This document shows, piece by piece, positions 1 to 8,533 of a DNA stretch of 64,000 nt. Where the stretch lies: NCBI RefSeq assembly GCF_016623465.1, contig NZ_JAEDAJ010000007.1:124001-188000 (forward strand). Direction: 5' to 3'. Source of the stretch: Brachybacterium halotolerans. Its GTDB lineage: Bacteria > Actinomycetota > Actinomycetes > Actinomycetales > Dermabacteraceae. The number at the start of each line of letters is the position of its first letter. The first letter of the stretch is position 1. Under the pieces are notes generated by a model that was not told the DNA's origin, did no database searches, and was given only the letters and a program-made list of their open reading frames with translations. A program made the translations under genes and the position numbers.

Positions 1-542
1 TTCGCGACGTCCTCCGCGGGACCCACGCGGATCTCGCGGGCGTGCAGGGACGCCGCCGCGCAGGAGTCGTCGGCCCCCAGGCTCGTGGTCTCCTTCAGCG
101 ACCCGGCGGGACGGATGTCCGGGGCCAGGTGCGCGAGGACGAAGAAGCTCGGGCGCACGAGCACCAGGTGTCCGTGGCCGCTCGCGCGGGCCTCGGCCAG
201 GCGGTCGAGCTGGGCGGCGTCGAGCGCCGAGGGGTCGGTGACCAGCACCGTGCGGCCCTCGGCGAGGGCCTGCGCGGCGTCGGTCGTGTACCGGCGGACC
301 TCGAGGTCCGTGCCCTCGCCCTCGAGGACGCGGGCCACGGCCTTCGAGCCCTGGGGCGTGGGCGCGGCGGGTTCGAGGGGGCCGTCGCGGAAGGTGCCGC
401 GCAGGGCGACGGCGAGCACCGCTGCGAGCACCACGAGGGCGAGCGCGACCGTGAGCACGCGCGTGGAGGTGCGCGGCCCTGGCCGATCGGGGGCGGCGGG
501 TGCGGCGGGTGCGGAAGCGGCGGAGGTGGTCGGGGCCGTCAT
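1..542 (-). CDS. DUF4350 domain-containing protein (3' part outside window)
   Basis: Partial gene: the ATG is at 542 and the reading frame runs off the left edge. After an alanine/proline-rich cytoplasmic tail of about 25 residues there is one membrane segment (roughly residues 29-47, VLTVALALVVLAAVLAV) and then an extracytoplasmic domain with the DUF4350 pattern (GSKAVARVLEGEG near residue 65, LVTDPSALD near 100). DUF4350 proteins occur in actinobacterial operons with DUF4129, MoxR-type ATPase and DUF58 genes; their biochemical role is unknown. The start overlaps the stop of the DUF4129 gene by four bases (539-542), so the two are translationally coupled. Confidence 0.8.
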   Translation of the reverse strand, partial: MTAPTTSAASAPAAPAAPDRPGPRTSTRVLTVALALVVLAAVLAVALRGTFRDGPLEPAAPTPQGSKAVARVLEGEGTDLEVRRYTTDAAQALAEGRTVLVTDPSALDAAQLDRLAEARASGHGHLVLVRPSFFVLAHLAPDIRPAGSLKETTSLGADDSCAAASLHAREIRVGPAEDVA

Positions 543-1153
543 GCGGGTTCCGCCTCGCGCAGCTGCGGAGCGGCCTCGGCGAGGTACTCGGCAAGGCGCA
601 CCACGTCCTCGGCGCTCTTGGCCTCGACCTGATGACGGGAGTAAGCGGCGGTGTCGAAGACCTGGGCGGCGCGCAGCAGGCGCGTGCGCACGTCGGGGAA
701 GGCCCGGGAGCCCTCGTCGGCCGCCTCGTGAGCGGTCATGCCCTCGGCGAGGTCGAGAAGGGTGCGCTCCTGGAGGTCGCGCACGAGCGCGCGCATGCCC
801 AGCACCGCCGCATCGCCGGGGCGGTGCTCGTCGGCCGCGGCGCGGGCCCGTCGGCGCAGCTCCTGCCCGCTCAGCACGGGATCCGCGTCCAGGCGCGACG
901 AGACGCTGAGGGCTGTGTCGCGCCGCATGCGCCCGCTGCGGCGCAGCACCGCGAGGAACGAGAGCGCCACGAGCAGGACGAGGACCGCGAGCACGACGAT
1001 GAGCACCGTGGAGGCGCCGCCCGCGCCGCCGGTCAGGGAGTCCAGCCAGTCCTCGAGCATCCCCAGGAGCCAGGGGAGGAAGCCCTGGTCGCGGTGGTAC
1101 TCGCCGCGCGCGAGCTCCTCGAGGACCTTGCGGCGCGCCTCATCGGGATCCAC
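539..1153 (-). CDS. DUF4129 domain-containing membrane protein
   Basis: 204 residues from a GTG at 1153, with AGGTGAG a few bases upstream. A short amphipathic N-terminus (residues 1-45) precedes one strong membrane helix (about 50-70, VLIVVLAVLVLLVALSFLAV) and a cytoplasmic alpha-helical domain of the DUF4129 type (residues 85-200, with the conserved GMTAHEAA segment near 139). Known members lie beside DUF4350 and MoxR/DUF58 genes, and a transglutaminase-linked envelope role has been suggested for the family; no catalytic residues are visible here. It is the middle gene of a minus-strand operon, starting seven bases after the stop of the upstream gene and overlapping the next start. Confidence 0.85.
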   Translation of the reverse strand: MDPDEARRKVLEELARGEYHRDQGFLPWLLGMLEDWLDSLTGGAGGASTVLIVVLAVLVLLVALSFLAVLRRSGRMRRDTALSVSSRLDADPVLSGQELRRRARAAADEHRPGDAAVLGMRALVRDLQERTLLDLAEGMTAHEAADEGSRAFPDVRTRLLRAAQVFDTAAYSRHQVEAKSAEDVVRLAEYLAEAAPQLREAEPA

Positions 1154-1159
1154 GCTCGC

Positions 1160-2281
1160 TCACCTGCCGTCCGCGTCCTGCTGCGCACGCCGCAGCGCGA
1201 TGTCCCAGGACTCGTGGCGCATCCGCAGGTCGGCGTAGAGGGCGGTGAGGCCCGAGGCCCAGAACGGCACGGCGACCACGGAGGCCGCGTACGTGCCGAG
1301 CATCGAGATCACCATCAGGATGATCATTCCCGGCACGATCGCGGCCATCTGGGTGGACAGCAGGATGATCCCGTAGATGATCATGCCGACGGTCCCGAAG
1401 ACTCCGCCGATCACCTGCTGCACGAGGGTGTACGAGCCCGTCAGCAGCACGCCGATGCCGAGCGCGCGCCACAGTCGCCGGCCCCGGGTGAGCGCGAAGG
1501 ACCGGCGCACGGCGCCCGGCACGCTCGTGTCCTCGAGGACCAGCGCGGGGGTCGAGAACATCGTGCGCGCCCATACCCACAGCGAGGCCAGCAGCCCCAG
1601 GACGAGGAACAGCGGCAGCGGCAGGATCGTCCACCAGTGCGCCTCGCGGACGAGGAGCAGCGGCAGGCCGCCGATCAGGGAGATCACCGCGAAGGCGGCG
1701 AAGCCCATGAGGGAGACGAGGATCGCCGTGAGCACGGCTCGCGGCCCGTGCGTGCGCAGCGAGCTGCGCAGGGAGGCGTCGTCGGCGCGGGAGCCGACGG
1801 CCTCCGCGAGGGTGACCCGGGTGAGTACCACGAGCACCAGCTGCATGGCGATCAGGGTGATCACGCCCGAGACCATGGAGGAGCCGATGGTCGCGAACAT
1901 GTCTGCGAGCGAGGTGCCGAGCGGCTCGGTCGCGCCCGAGGACCCCGTCGGGTCCTGGGAGACGGACTGGAGCTGCACGGCCGTCGGGGCGACGCCGATG
2001 CCCGCCGCCACCGAGTTGAGCACGAAGGCGATGCCCAGCACGATCGCACTGACGCCGAACACGAGCTTCGGGCGGCGGCGGTAGATGCCGACGGCCGCGG
2101 AGAAGATCTCGCCGACCCCCAGCGGACGCAGCGGGAACAGACCCGCGGATTGGACGAGCTCGCGCTGCACGGGACCGGGTCGACTCGGCGCGTCCGACGG
2201 GCCGGGCGCGGGGGAGGCGGGGGAGGGGTGCGTCGGCGCACCTGCTCCGGGAGCGCTCCAGGGTCCGCTCGGTCCGGTCAC
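1160..2281 (-). CDS. Glycerophosphoryl diester phosphodiesterase membrane-domain protein
   Basis: About 373 residues. I chose the GTG at 2281 because AGAGG lies eight bases upstream; a GTG at 2290 is also possible. A proline-rich cytoplasmic tail (about 60 residues) is followed by the conserved LRPLGVGEIFSAAVGIYRRRPK segment and roughly six hydrophobic helices. This pattern matches the membrane domain found alone or fused to glycerophosphodiester phosphodiesterases (GDPD family); the catalytic GDPD barrel is absent, so no enzymatic activity should be assumed. It heads the operon with DUF4129 and DUF4350 and is divergent from mtrA. Confidence 0.75.
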   Translation of the reverse strand: MTGPSGPWSAPGAGAPTHPSPASPAPGPSDAPSRPGPVQRELVQSAGLFPLRPLGVGEIFSAAVGIYRRRPKLVFGVSAIVLGIAFVLNSVAAGIGVAPTAVQLQSVSQDPTGSSGATEPLGTSLADMFATIGSSMVSGVITLIAMQLVLVVLTRVTLAEAVGSRADDASLRSSLRTHGPRAVLTAILVSLMGFAAFAVISLIGGLPLLLVREAHWWTILPLPLFLVLGLLASLWVWARTMFSTPALVLEDTSVPGAVRRSFALTRGRRLWRALGIGVLLTGSYTLVQQVIGGVFGTVGMIIYGIILLSTQMAAIVPGMIILMVISMLGTYAASVVAVPFWASGLTALYADLRMRHESWDIALRRAQQDADGR

Positions 2282-2447
2282 GTCGCTCACCTCTCGTCGT
2301 CCTCGATGGTCCGTGGTCGCGCTGCCCGGCCGGGGCGTCGGCCGCCGGGCGTCTGCCCCACCGTACGGTGCCGTGTGCCTGCGGCGGGTACGACGATGGT
2401 CGAGACCTGCGACGACGTCGGTCCACGTCGGACGACGGGACGAATGG

Positions 2448-2459
2448 CACAATGAGCCC
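2448..2459 (+). promoter_or_regulatory. -10-like box of a probable leaderless mtrA transcript
   Basis: CACAAT (2448-2453) ends six bases before the mtrA ATG, with no ribosome-binding site between. The spacing matches the other probable leaderless starts in this window, although this hexamer is less canonical than TANNNT. Confidence 0.4.
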
Positions 2460-3146
2460 ATGACGACGTCCTCACGCATCCTGGTGGTCGATGACGATCA
2501 TGCGATCGCGGAGATGGTGGGCATCGTGCTGCGGGGCAAGGGCTTCGACGTGGTCACCACGGCCGACGGCGCCTCCGCGCTGGACGCCTTCGACCGCCTC
2601 CACCCCGACCTCGTCCTGTTGGACCTGATGCTCCCGGGCATGGACGGCATCGAGGTGTGCCGTCGCCTGCGCCGCCACTCCGGGGTCCCCATCCTCATGC
2701 TCACCGCCCGCTCGGACACGGCCGACGTGGTGGAGGGCCTCGAGGCGGGCGCCGACGACTACCTCACCAAGCCCTTCGAGCCCGACGAGCTCGTCGCCCG
2801 CATCAAGGCGCGGGTGCGGCGCAGCGAGGCGCCCAGCACCGAGCAGCTGAGTGTCGGCGACCTGGCCATCGACGTCGACGGGCACGAGGTGCGCCGCGAC
2901 GGCGAGAAGATCCCGCTGACACCGCTCGAGTTCGAGCTCCTCGTGCAGCTCGCCCGCCGGCCCTGGCAGGTCTTCACGCGGGAGACCCTGCTCAAGGAGG
3001 TCTGGGGGTACCGCCACAGCGCCGACACCCGCCTGGTCAACGTGCACGTGCAGCGCCTGCGCTCGAAGATCGAGATCGATCCCGAGCATCCGCGCATCGT
3101 CGTCACCGTGCGCGGCGTGGGCTACCGCGCGGGCGGCGCGTCCTGA
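2460..3146 (+). CDS. mtrA: DNA-binding response regulator MtrA
   Basis: 228 residues, OmpR/PhoB family. The receiver domain has the acidic triad at D11-D13, phospho-acceptor D55 (LLDLMLPG) and the conserved TAR and K-P-F segments; the C-terminal winged helix carries PLTPLEFELL and the GVGYR end. Phosphorylated MtrA controls cell-wall hydrolase, division and replication genes in mycobacteria and corynebacteria. The assignment rests on sequence plus the diagnostic neighbours mtrB and lpqB. The start is the ATG at 2460, where similarity begins; an upstream in-frame extension exists but lies in the divergent promoter. mtrB begins 35 bases downstream, so the genes are co-transcribed. Confidence 0.95.
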   Translation: MTTSSRILVVDDDHAIAEMVGIVLRGKGFDVVTTADGASALDAFDRLHPDLVLLDLMLPGMDGIEVCRRLRRHSGVPILMLTARSDTADVVEGLEAGADDYLTKPFEPDELVARIKARVRRSEAPSTEQLSVGDLAIDVDGHEVRRDGEKIPLTPLEFELLVQLARRPWQVFTRETLLKEVWGYRHSADTRLVNVHVQRLRSKIEIDPEHPRIVVTVRGVGYRAGGAS

Positions 3147-3181
3147 GCGTCCTGGACGCCCGGGGCGCGCGCATCATCGCC

Positions 3182-4936
3182 ATGGACGGCGTGGATCGGA
3201 CCGGAGCGGGCGGGCGCGGCGAGGAGCGCGGGCCGACGGGGCCTTCCGGGTGGCAGCGCCTGCGCCTCCTGCTGGGCCGCTACGCCCACCCGCGCCTGTG
3301 GCTGGATCCGCGGCGCTGGAGCCTCGCGGTGCGCGTGGTGGCGCTGACGATCCTGCTCGCGGCGATCTCGGTGATGAGCGTCGGCACGTACCTCTCCTCC
3401 GTGATCTCCGACGGGCTCTACGAGCAGCGCCGCGTGCAGGTGCTCGACGAGTCCACGACGATCCGCCAGGACCTGCTGGACACCCTGAACGGCACCGCGG
3501 GCGCCACCTCGACCCAGTCGCAGGACGCGGCGGCCAGCTTCATCCAGGGTCTGCGCAGCACCGACAGCGGGGCCCGGCGCGATGCTGCCCTGGTGCCCGT
3601 GGACACGACGAGCGCGACCTCCACGATCGCCTCGGACCGCGCGATGCTCGACCTCGTCGACGCGGACATGCGCACATCGGTCGCCGAGAGCTCGGACGCG
3701 CTGGTGTGGCGCAGCGTCGGGCGCCCCGACGACTCCGGTGCGACCGAGCCGCAGCTGCTCGTGGGCACCCGCGTGGTGGTGCCCGGCAGCGGCACCTACG
3801 ACCTGTTCCTGCTGTACTCCCTGGGCCAGGAGCAGCAGACCCTGCAGTTCGTGCAGCGGGCCCTGATGGGCGGCGGCGCCGTCATGCTCGCCCTGGTCAT
3901 GGGCATCGCGATCGTCGTCGCGCGCCTGGTCACCGCGCCCCTGCAGCGCGCCGCGAGCGCCGCGGAGAAGATCGCCGCCGGCGACCTGGGCAGCCGCGTC
4001 GAGGCCACGGGGTCCGACGAGATCGCGAAGGTGGGGCGCTCCTTCAACGCGATGGCCAGCAACCTCGAGCAGAAGATCGAGGACCTCACCGAGCTCTCCC
4101 GCGTCCAGCAGCGGTTCGTCTCCGACGTCTCCCACGAGCTGCGCACCCCGCTGACGACGATCCGCATGGCGACCTCGGTGCTCGACGAGCACCGCGAGGA
4201 CTTCACGCCCGAGGTCGCCCGCACCACCGAGCTGCTCTCCGCGCAGGTGCGGCGCTTCGACACACTGCTCGCGGATCTCCTGGAGATCTCCCGCTTCGAC
4301 GCCGGAGCCGCCGTGCTCGACGCCCGGCGCCACGACCTCGGGGATCTCGTCATGCGCGCCGCCGAGGACGCGCGCCCCCTCGCGGGCTCCCGCGGCTCCC
4401 TGCTGGACGTCCAGCTGACCTCGCTGTCGACCGAGGCGGTCGTCGACTCCCGGCGCATCGACCGCGTGCTGCGCAACCTGCTCACCAACGCCATCGAGCA
4501 CGGGGCCGGTCGGTCCGTCGTCGTGCGCACGGGGGCCGACGACCAGGCGGTCGCCGTCATCGTCCAGGACTTCGGCGTCGGTCTCACCCCCGAGGAGGCC
4601 GAGCGGGTCTTCGCGCGCTTCTGGCGCGCCGACCCCTCGCGCGCCCGCACCCTGGGCGGGACCGGACTGGGCCTGTCGATCTCCCTCGAGGATGCCCACC
4701 TCCACGGAGGCTGGCTGCAGGCCTGGGGACGCAAGGGCCAGGGCGCCGTGTTCCGCCTGACCCTCCCGCGCCGGCCGGGCACCCAGATCGCGCGCTCGCC
4801 GCTCGCCCTCGAGCGCTCGTTCACCGGGCTCGACCGCGGCCAGGCGAGCGTCGGCACGGTCACCGGGGAGATCCCCGTGCGGGCCGACGCGCTGCCGTCC
4901 CTCGGTGAGGACACGGAGGCGGACGACGATGCGTGA
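3182..4936 (+). CDS. mtrB: Sensor histidine kinase MtrB
   Basis: 584 residues, close to the usual mycobacterial length (about 570). Two membrane helices (about residues 45-70 and 225-250) flank an extracytoplasmic sensor region. A HAMP linker follows, then HisKA with the H-box SDVSHELRTPL (phosphorylated H318) and an HATPase domain with an N-box (NLLTNAIEHG) and GTGLGLSI. It is the cognate kinase for MtrA, sensing cell-wall or septum state. The ATG at 3182 lacks a clear ribosome-binding site, so the start is uncertain by some residues. The stop overlaps the lpqB start by eight bases, implying coupled translation of sensor and accessory lipoprotein. Confidence 0.93.
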   Translation: MDGVDRTGAGGRGEERGPTGPSGWQRLRLLLGRYAHPRLWLDPRRWSLAVRVVALTILLAAISVMSVGTYLSSVISDGLYEQRRVQVLDESTTIRQDLLDTLNGTAGATSTQSQDAAASFIQGLRSTDSGARRDAALVPVDTTSATSTIASDRAMLDLVDADMRTSVAESSDALVWRSVGRPDDSGATEPQLLVGTRVVVPGSGTYDLFLLYSLGQEQQTLQFVQRALMGGGAVMLALVMGIAIVVARLVTAPLQRAASAAEKIAAGDLGSRVEATGSDEIAKVGRSFNAMASNLEQKIEDLTELSRVQQRFVSDVSHELRTPLTTIRMATSVLDEHREDFTPEVARTTELLSAQVRRFDTLLADLLEISRFDAGAAVLDARRHDLGDLVMRAAEDARPLAGSRGSLLDVQLTSLSTEAVVDSRRIDRVLRNLLTNAIEHGAGRSVVVRTGADDQAVAVIVQDFGVGLTPEEAERVFARFWRADPSRARTLGGTGLGLSISLEDAHLHGGWLQAWGRKGQGAVFRLTLPRRPGTQIARSPLALERSFTGLDRGQASVGTVTGEIPVRADALPSLGEDTEADDDA

Positions 4937-6632
4937 GATCGATCGACGCGGACTGCTGCGCGGCGCGGGACTGCTGGGGACGGCGCTCGCGCTCGGCGCG
5001 TGCGCGCGCATCCCCACCTCGGGCGACGTGCACCGCGAGAGCCTCTCCGGGGCCGCGGCCTCCGACGTCCCCTACGTGCAGCCGCAGCCGCCGGCCGACG
5101 GCGCGAGCCCCGAGCAGATCGTCTCGGGCTTCGTGCTCGCGGGCGTCGGCCCCGAGGACGACTTCGGCGTCGCCCGCCAGTACCTCACCTCCGCGGCCCG
5201 CGCGAGCTGGGACCCCGCGGCGGGGGTCACCCTGTACTCGGCGGGCACCGAGCTCGCGATCACCGTCGTGGACCGCTCGAGCGTGCGGCTGAGCGTGCAG
5301 GCCGTGGGGCACGTCGACCGCGCGGGCGTGCGCACCCTCTACGGCGGCGCGAGCGCGCGCGAGGTCGAGCTCGGCGTGGTGAAGGAGGACGGGCAGTGGC
5401 GGATCAGCGATCCGCCCGCCGGCATCTTCCTCTCCGACTCCGCGTTCTCCCTGCTGTTCCGCGCCGTGCGCCTCTGCTTCCTCGACCCCAGGCAGATCCA
5501 CCTGGTGCCCGATCCGCGCTGGTTCTTCGCGCGCGACGTCACCGCCTCGGCCCTCAGCGCGCTCGAGTCCGGTCCCACCGCGCCCTTCACCAAGGCCGTG
5601 CGCACCGCGATCCCCGAGAGCGCGCACCTGGGCTCGGCGCCCGTGAGCGCGGGCGGCGACGGCGTGCTCCAGCTCGAGCTGCCCGGGACCATCACGTCGC
5701 TCGGCGCGAACGCGCGCGATCTCGCGATCGCCCAGATCCAGGCGACGCTGCGCTCGGTGCCGGCGCTCTCGGACGTGAAGCTGCTGCGCGAGGGGAAGGA
5801 CCTCGAGCCTCCCGCCGACGGGCCCTCGCGGGCGCTGCCCGGACACCGGCCGATCGCCGCCGGCGCGCAGGGCGTCGTCTCCCTCGCGGACGTCGGCGCC
5901 GGGGCGAAGGCGGAGCAGATGATCCCCGCCCTGGCGAAGGAGACCGTGCACGCCCCGGCGATGTCCCAGGCCTCCCCGCTCGCGGCCGCCCTGCGCAAGG
6001 ACCGCTCCGCGGTGGTCCTGTGCTCGAGCGACGGCAGCATCCCCCGTCGGGAGGTGGCCGTCGGCGCGGACCTGCTGCCCCCGCGGATCGACGACGCGGG
6101 CTTCGTGTGGGCGCCGACGCGCACGGCCTCGGGCGCGCTGCTCGCCCTGTCCAGCCGCAGCACGCAGGAGGATGCGAAGGTCGACGCGAGCTGGCTGGAC
6201 GGCCGCCGGCTGCTCTCCTTCGACATCGCGGCCGACGCCACCCGCGTGCTCGTGCTCTCGAGCGACGACGGCACCCCGCGCCTGGACCTGAGCGCCGTGG
6301 TGCGCGACGAGCACGGCGTCCCCCGCGCCCTCACCGAGCCCGTGCAGCTGCCCACCGCCCTCTCCTCCCTGCGCATGGCCACCTGGTACGACGAGTCCAC
6401 CGTGCTGCTGCTGGGTGAGGACACGGAGAGCGCGGCGCCGCGGGCCCAGATCATGGGCCTGCAGGAGGACGGAGATCGCCTGCCCGCGCCGCCGGCCACT
6501 GTCGACTGGGTGGCGGGTACCGGCGTGACCGTCGCCGTCTGGGCGACCACGAGCGACGGCCGGCTGCTGCGCGTCGAGGGATCCTCCTGGGGCGACGTCG
6601 ACATGGAGGCGCGCGACCCCTCCTTCTACTGA
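4929..6632 (+). CDS. lpqB: Lipoprotein LpqB, MtrB accessory protein
   Basis: 567 residues (mycobacterial LpqB is about 580). The N-terminus has arginines, a hydrophobic stretch and the lipobox LGAC with C25 as the lipidated cysteine. A GerMN-type domain follows (about residues 200-300, with QLELPGTITSLG and RDLAIAQIQATL), and the rest resembles the beta-propeller-like LpqB C-terminal region. LpqB interacts with the extracytoplasmic part of MtrB and modulates MtrA phosphorylation in mycobacteria. Gene order mtrA-mtrB-lpqB is conserved across Actinomycetota and supports the name. The start overlaps mtrB by eight bases. Confidence 0.92.
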   Translation: MREIDRRGLLRGAGLLGTALALGACARIPTSGDVHRESLSGAAASDVPYVQPQPPADGASPEQIVSGFVLAGVGPEDDFGVARQYLTSAARASWDPAAGVTLYSAGTELAITVVDRSSVRLSVQAVGHVDRAGVRTLYGGASAREVELGVVKEDGQWRISDPPAGIFLSDSAFSLLFRAVRLCFLDPRQIHLVPDPRWFFARDVTASALSALESGPTAPFTKAVRTAIPESAHLGSAPVSAGGDGVLQLELPGTITSLGANARDLAIAQIQATLRSVPALSDVKLLREGKDLEPPADGPSRALPGHRPIAAGAQGVVSLADVGAGAKAEQMIPALAKETVHAPAMSQASPLAAALRKDRSAVVLCSSDGSIPRREVAVGADLLPPRIDDAGFVWAPTRTASGALLALSSRSTQEDAKVDASWLDGRRLLSFDIAADATRVLVLSSDDGTPRLDLSAVVRDEHGVPRALTEPVQLPTALSSLRMATWYDESTVLLLGEDTESAAPRAQIMGLQEDGDRLPAPPATVDWVAGTGVTVAVWATTSDGRLLRVEGSSWGDVDMEARDPSFY

Positions 6633-6693
6633 CGCTTCTCCTGACGTCGGGCGGTGGGCGCGCTGCCGGGGGCCGGTCCTCCCCAGAGACCCC

Positions 6694-6702
6694 TCGTCCA
6701 CA
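6694..6702 (+). promoter_or_regulatory. TCGTCCACA motif upstream of comF
   Basis: The 9-mer TCGTCCACA, followed by G, lies in the 120-base lpqB-comF spacer. The same 10-mer recurs at 15444-15453 before the SAF/CpaE operon, and TGTCCACA variants occur before cpaF. It resembles an actinobacterial DnaA box (TTGTCCACA) with one mismatch. Its function here is not known. Confidence 0.35.
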
Positions 6703-6752
6703 GTCTGAGCCCGGTTCCGGCAGGGCGACGACACGGGTGCTGTGCTGTGCCG

Positions 6753-7556
6753 ATGACGGATCTCACCCGCGCCGCGGCGCTGCTCGGCGCGATCGTGCGC
6801 GAGACCTGCGGCCTGCTCGTGCCGCTCGAGTGCCCCTGCGGCAGCGAGGGGCGCCTGCTGTGCGAGGAGTGCGCCGCGCTGCTCGCCGCCGAGGCCCGCC
6901 GGGTGGAGGCGGTCTGCGACGCGGTGCAGATCGTGCAGGACGTCCGGGTCCGCGCGGGGGAGGACGGCGCCCCCGCGGGCGTGGACCATCGCGCGCTGCT
7001 GCCGGTGATGGCGCTCGGCGAGTACGCGGGGCCCCTCCAGGACCTGGTGCTGGCGTGGAAGAACGGCGGCAGGTCCCACCTCGTCCCGCTCCTCGCACAG
7101 GGCCTCGCCCCGGCGGCCCGGGCGCTCGCCGAGGCGGCAGGGGAGCCCGACCATGGGCCCGATCCCGTTCCCGATCCCCTTCCCGCACCCGTGCTCGTGC
7201 CGGTGCCCAGCAGGCTCGGCTCCCGCGTGCGGCGCGGGGAGGACCACACCGCCCAGCTGGCCGCGGCGATCTCGCGCCGCACGGGCCTGCCGTGGGAGGC
7301 GCTGCGCGGCAGGCTCGGCGAGGGGCAGGAGGGGCGCACGGCGCGTCAGCGCCGTCGGCGCCACCTCGCCGTGCGCGGCGGGGCGCTGTCGCGCACGCGG
7401 CGCGAGGGCGCCCCGGTGATCCTCGTGGACGACGTGGTGACCACGGGCGCGACCCTGCGGGCGAGCGCCGAGGCGCTCGGGCGGCTGGGCATCGGGGTCG
7501 TCGGGGCGGTCGTGGTGGCCTCGGCGCGCCTGCCCGCCACTCGGACGTTCCCCTGA
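6753..7556 (+). CDS. comF: ComF family phosphoribosyltransferase-like protein
   Basis: 267 residues from the ATG at 6753. The N-terminus has a zinc-ribbon-like cysteine cluster (C19, C27, C29, C37, C40). The C-terminal half is a type I phosphoribosyltransferase fold with the PRPP motif VILVDDVVTTGA (about residues 222-233) and the family signature R-x-G-R-Q replaced by a related GRTARQRRRR segment. ComF is needed for DNA uptake in competent bacteria, where it acts on the cytoplasmic side; in actinobacteria its role is mostly untested. The position between lpqB and hpf is conserved. No ribosome-binding site is obvious, and upstream GTGs are possible starts. Confidence 0.87.
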   Translation: MTDLTRAAALLGAIVRETCGLLVPLECPCGSEGRLLCEECAALLAAEARRVEAVCDAVQIVQDVRVRAGEDGAPAGVDHRALLPVMALGEYAGPLQDLVLAWKNGGRSHLVPLLAQGLAPAARALAEAAGEPDHGPDPVPDPLPAPVLVPVPSRLGSRVRRGEDHTAQLAAAISRRTGLPWEALRGRLGEGQEGRTARQRRRRHLAVRGGALSRTRREGAPVILVDDVVTTGATLRASAEALGRLGIGVVGAVVVASARLPATRTFP

Positions 7557-7645
7557 CGTCCCCCAGGATTCCGTGCCATGCTGTACGTCACACTCGCAGC
7601 GGACGAGTGGATCCCTCGCACGAGGAGGTGGCAGTCGGACCAGCC

Positions 7646-7675
7646 AATGCGGCCGGGCTGATCATCGGCCGCGTT
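7646..7675 (+). promoter_or_regulatory. Hairpin in the hpf leader
   Basis: AATGCGGCCG (7646-7655) pairs with CGGCCGCGTT (7666-7675), with one G-U pair and a 10-base loop. It ends about ten bases before the GAGGAGG ribosome-binding site of hpf, close enough to affect ribosome access or mRNA stability. No T-tract follows, so it is not a standard terminator. Confidence 0.4.
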
Positions 7676-7696
7676 CGTTCGAATGAGGAGGACCTC

Positions 7697-8398
7697 ATGG
7701 AGATCAACGTCGTCGGACGCCACATGGACGTCCCGGAGCGCTTCCACCGCCATCTGTCGGAGAAGCTCGAGAAGGTCACCCAGCTCGCACCCGCGGTCAT
7801 GCGGGTGGACGTGGAGCTCTCCGAGGAGAGCAACCCTCGCCAGGCCGATCAGGCAGCCCGCGTGGAGATCACCGTGCATGACGACGGCGCCGTGATCCGC
7901 TCGGAAGCCCGGGCCGATGACCTCTACGGCGCGCTCGACGTCGCCTACGGCAAGCTGTTCGAGCGCCTGCGGCGCGCCCGCGACCGCCGCAAGGACCATC
8001 GCCGCGGCCGTTCCCGCGGGCACGGCGCCGAGAGCGTGCGGACCATGGGGCACACCGGGGAGATCCCGCTGCTCCCCGAGGACTCGGTGGCCGCGGCGTC
8101 GGCCGACGAGGCCCCTGCGGCCGCGGACGAGGACGAGACCAGCGAGGCGGCCGACGAGAGCCCCGTCGTGATCCGCGAGAAGAAGCACAAGGCCGCCCCC
8201 ATGAGCATCGACGATGCCCTGAACCGCATGGAGCTCGTGGGCCACGACTTCTACCTCTTCATCGACGAGGCGACCGGCAACCCCAAGGTGGTCTACCGCC
8301 GCAAGGGATGGAGCTACGGCGTCATCGAGCTCGAGCGCGTGGAGGAGGTCGCCCTCGACATCGACCCCGAGGACGAGCTCGCCGCCCGCAGCGCCTGA
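7697..8398 (+). CDS. hpf: Ribosome hibernation-promoting factor, long form (HPF/RaiA)
   Basis: 233 residues. The N-terminal domain (1 to about 105) begins MEINVVGRHMDVPERF and has the beta-alpha-beta fold that sits in the decoding region of the 30S subunit. An acidic, alanine-rich linker (about 120-170) leads to the C-terminal dimerisation domain (about 175-225: MSIDDALNRMELVGHDFYLF, then VVYRRKGWSYGVIEL). Both domains identify the long HPF that joins 70S ribosomes into inactive 100S dimers during stasis. The ATG at 7697 follows a strong GAGGAGG site. The gene sits between comF and secA, its usual neighbours, here with a glycosylase gene interposed. Confidence 0.95.
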   Translation: MEINVVGRHMDVPERFHRHLSEKLEKVTQLAPAVMRVDVELSEESNPRQADQAARVEITVHDDGAVIRSEARADDLYGALDVAYGKLFERLRRARDRRKDHRRGRSRGHGAESVRTMGHTGEIPLLPEDSVAAASADEAPAAADEDETSEAADESPVVIREKKHKAAPMSIDDALNRMELVGHDFYLFIDEATGNPKVVYRRKGWSYGVIELERVEEVALDIDPEDELAARSA

Positions 8399-8452
8399 GA
8401 GCACAGCGCCCTGCGCACCGCGCAGTGCGCCGCCGACCATCGACCCCCGCAT

Positions 8453-8487
8453 GCTCCGCCCGTCGCGCTCCCCGCGGCGGGCGGAGC
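8453..8487 (+). terminator. Hairpin after hpf
   Basis: GCTCCGCCCG (8453-8462) pairs perfectly with CGGGCGGAGC (8478-8487) around a 15-base loop, 55 bases after the hpf stop. There is no T-run. It shares the TCCGCCC/GGGCGGA core with hairpins at 9985, 26721 and 26752. Confidence 0.5.
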
Positions 8488-8520
8488 CGCGTGCAGCGCC
8501 GCTCCGTCCCATCCTGCTCC

Positions 8521-8533
8521 TAGGATCGGATCC
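8521..8533 (+). promoter_or_regulatory. -10 box for a leaderless transcript of the glycosylase gene
   Basis: TAGGAT (8521-8526) ends seven bases before the ATG at 8534 and no ribosome-binding site is present, so the transcript probably begins at the start codon. Confidence 0.5.
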
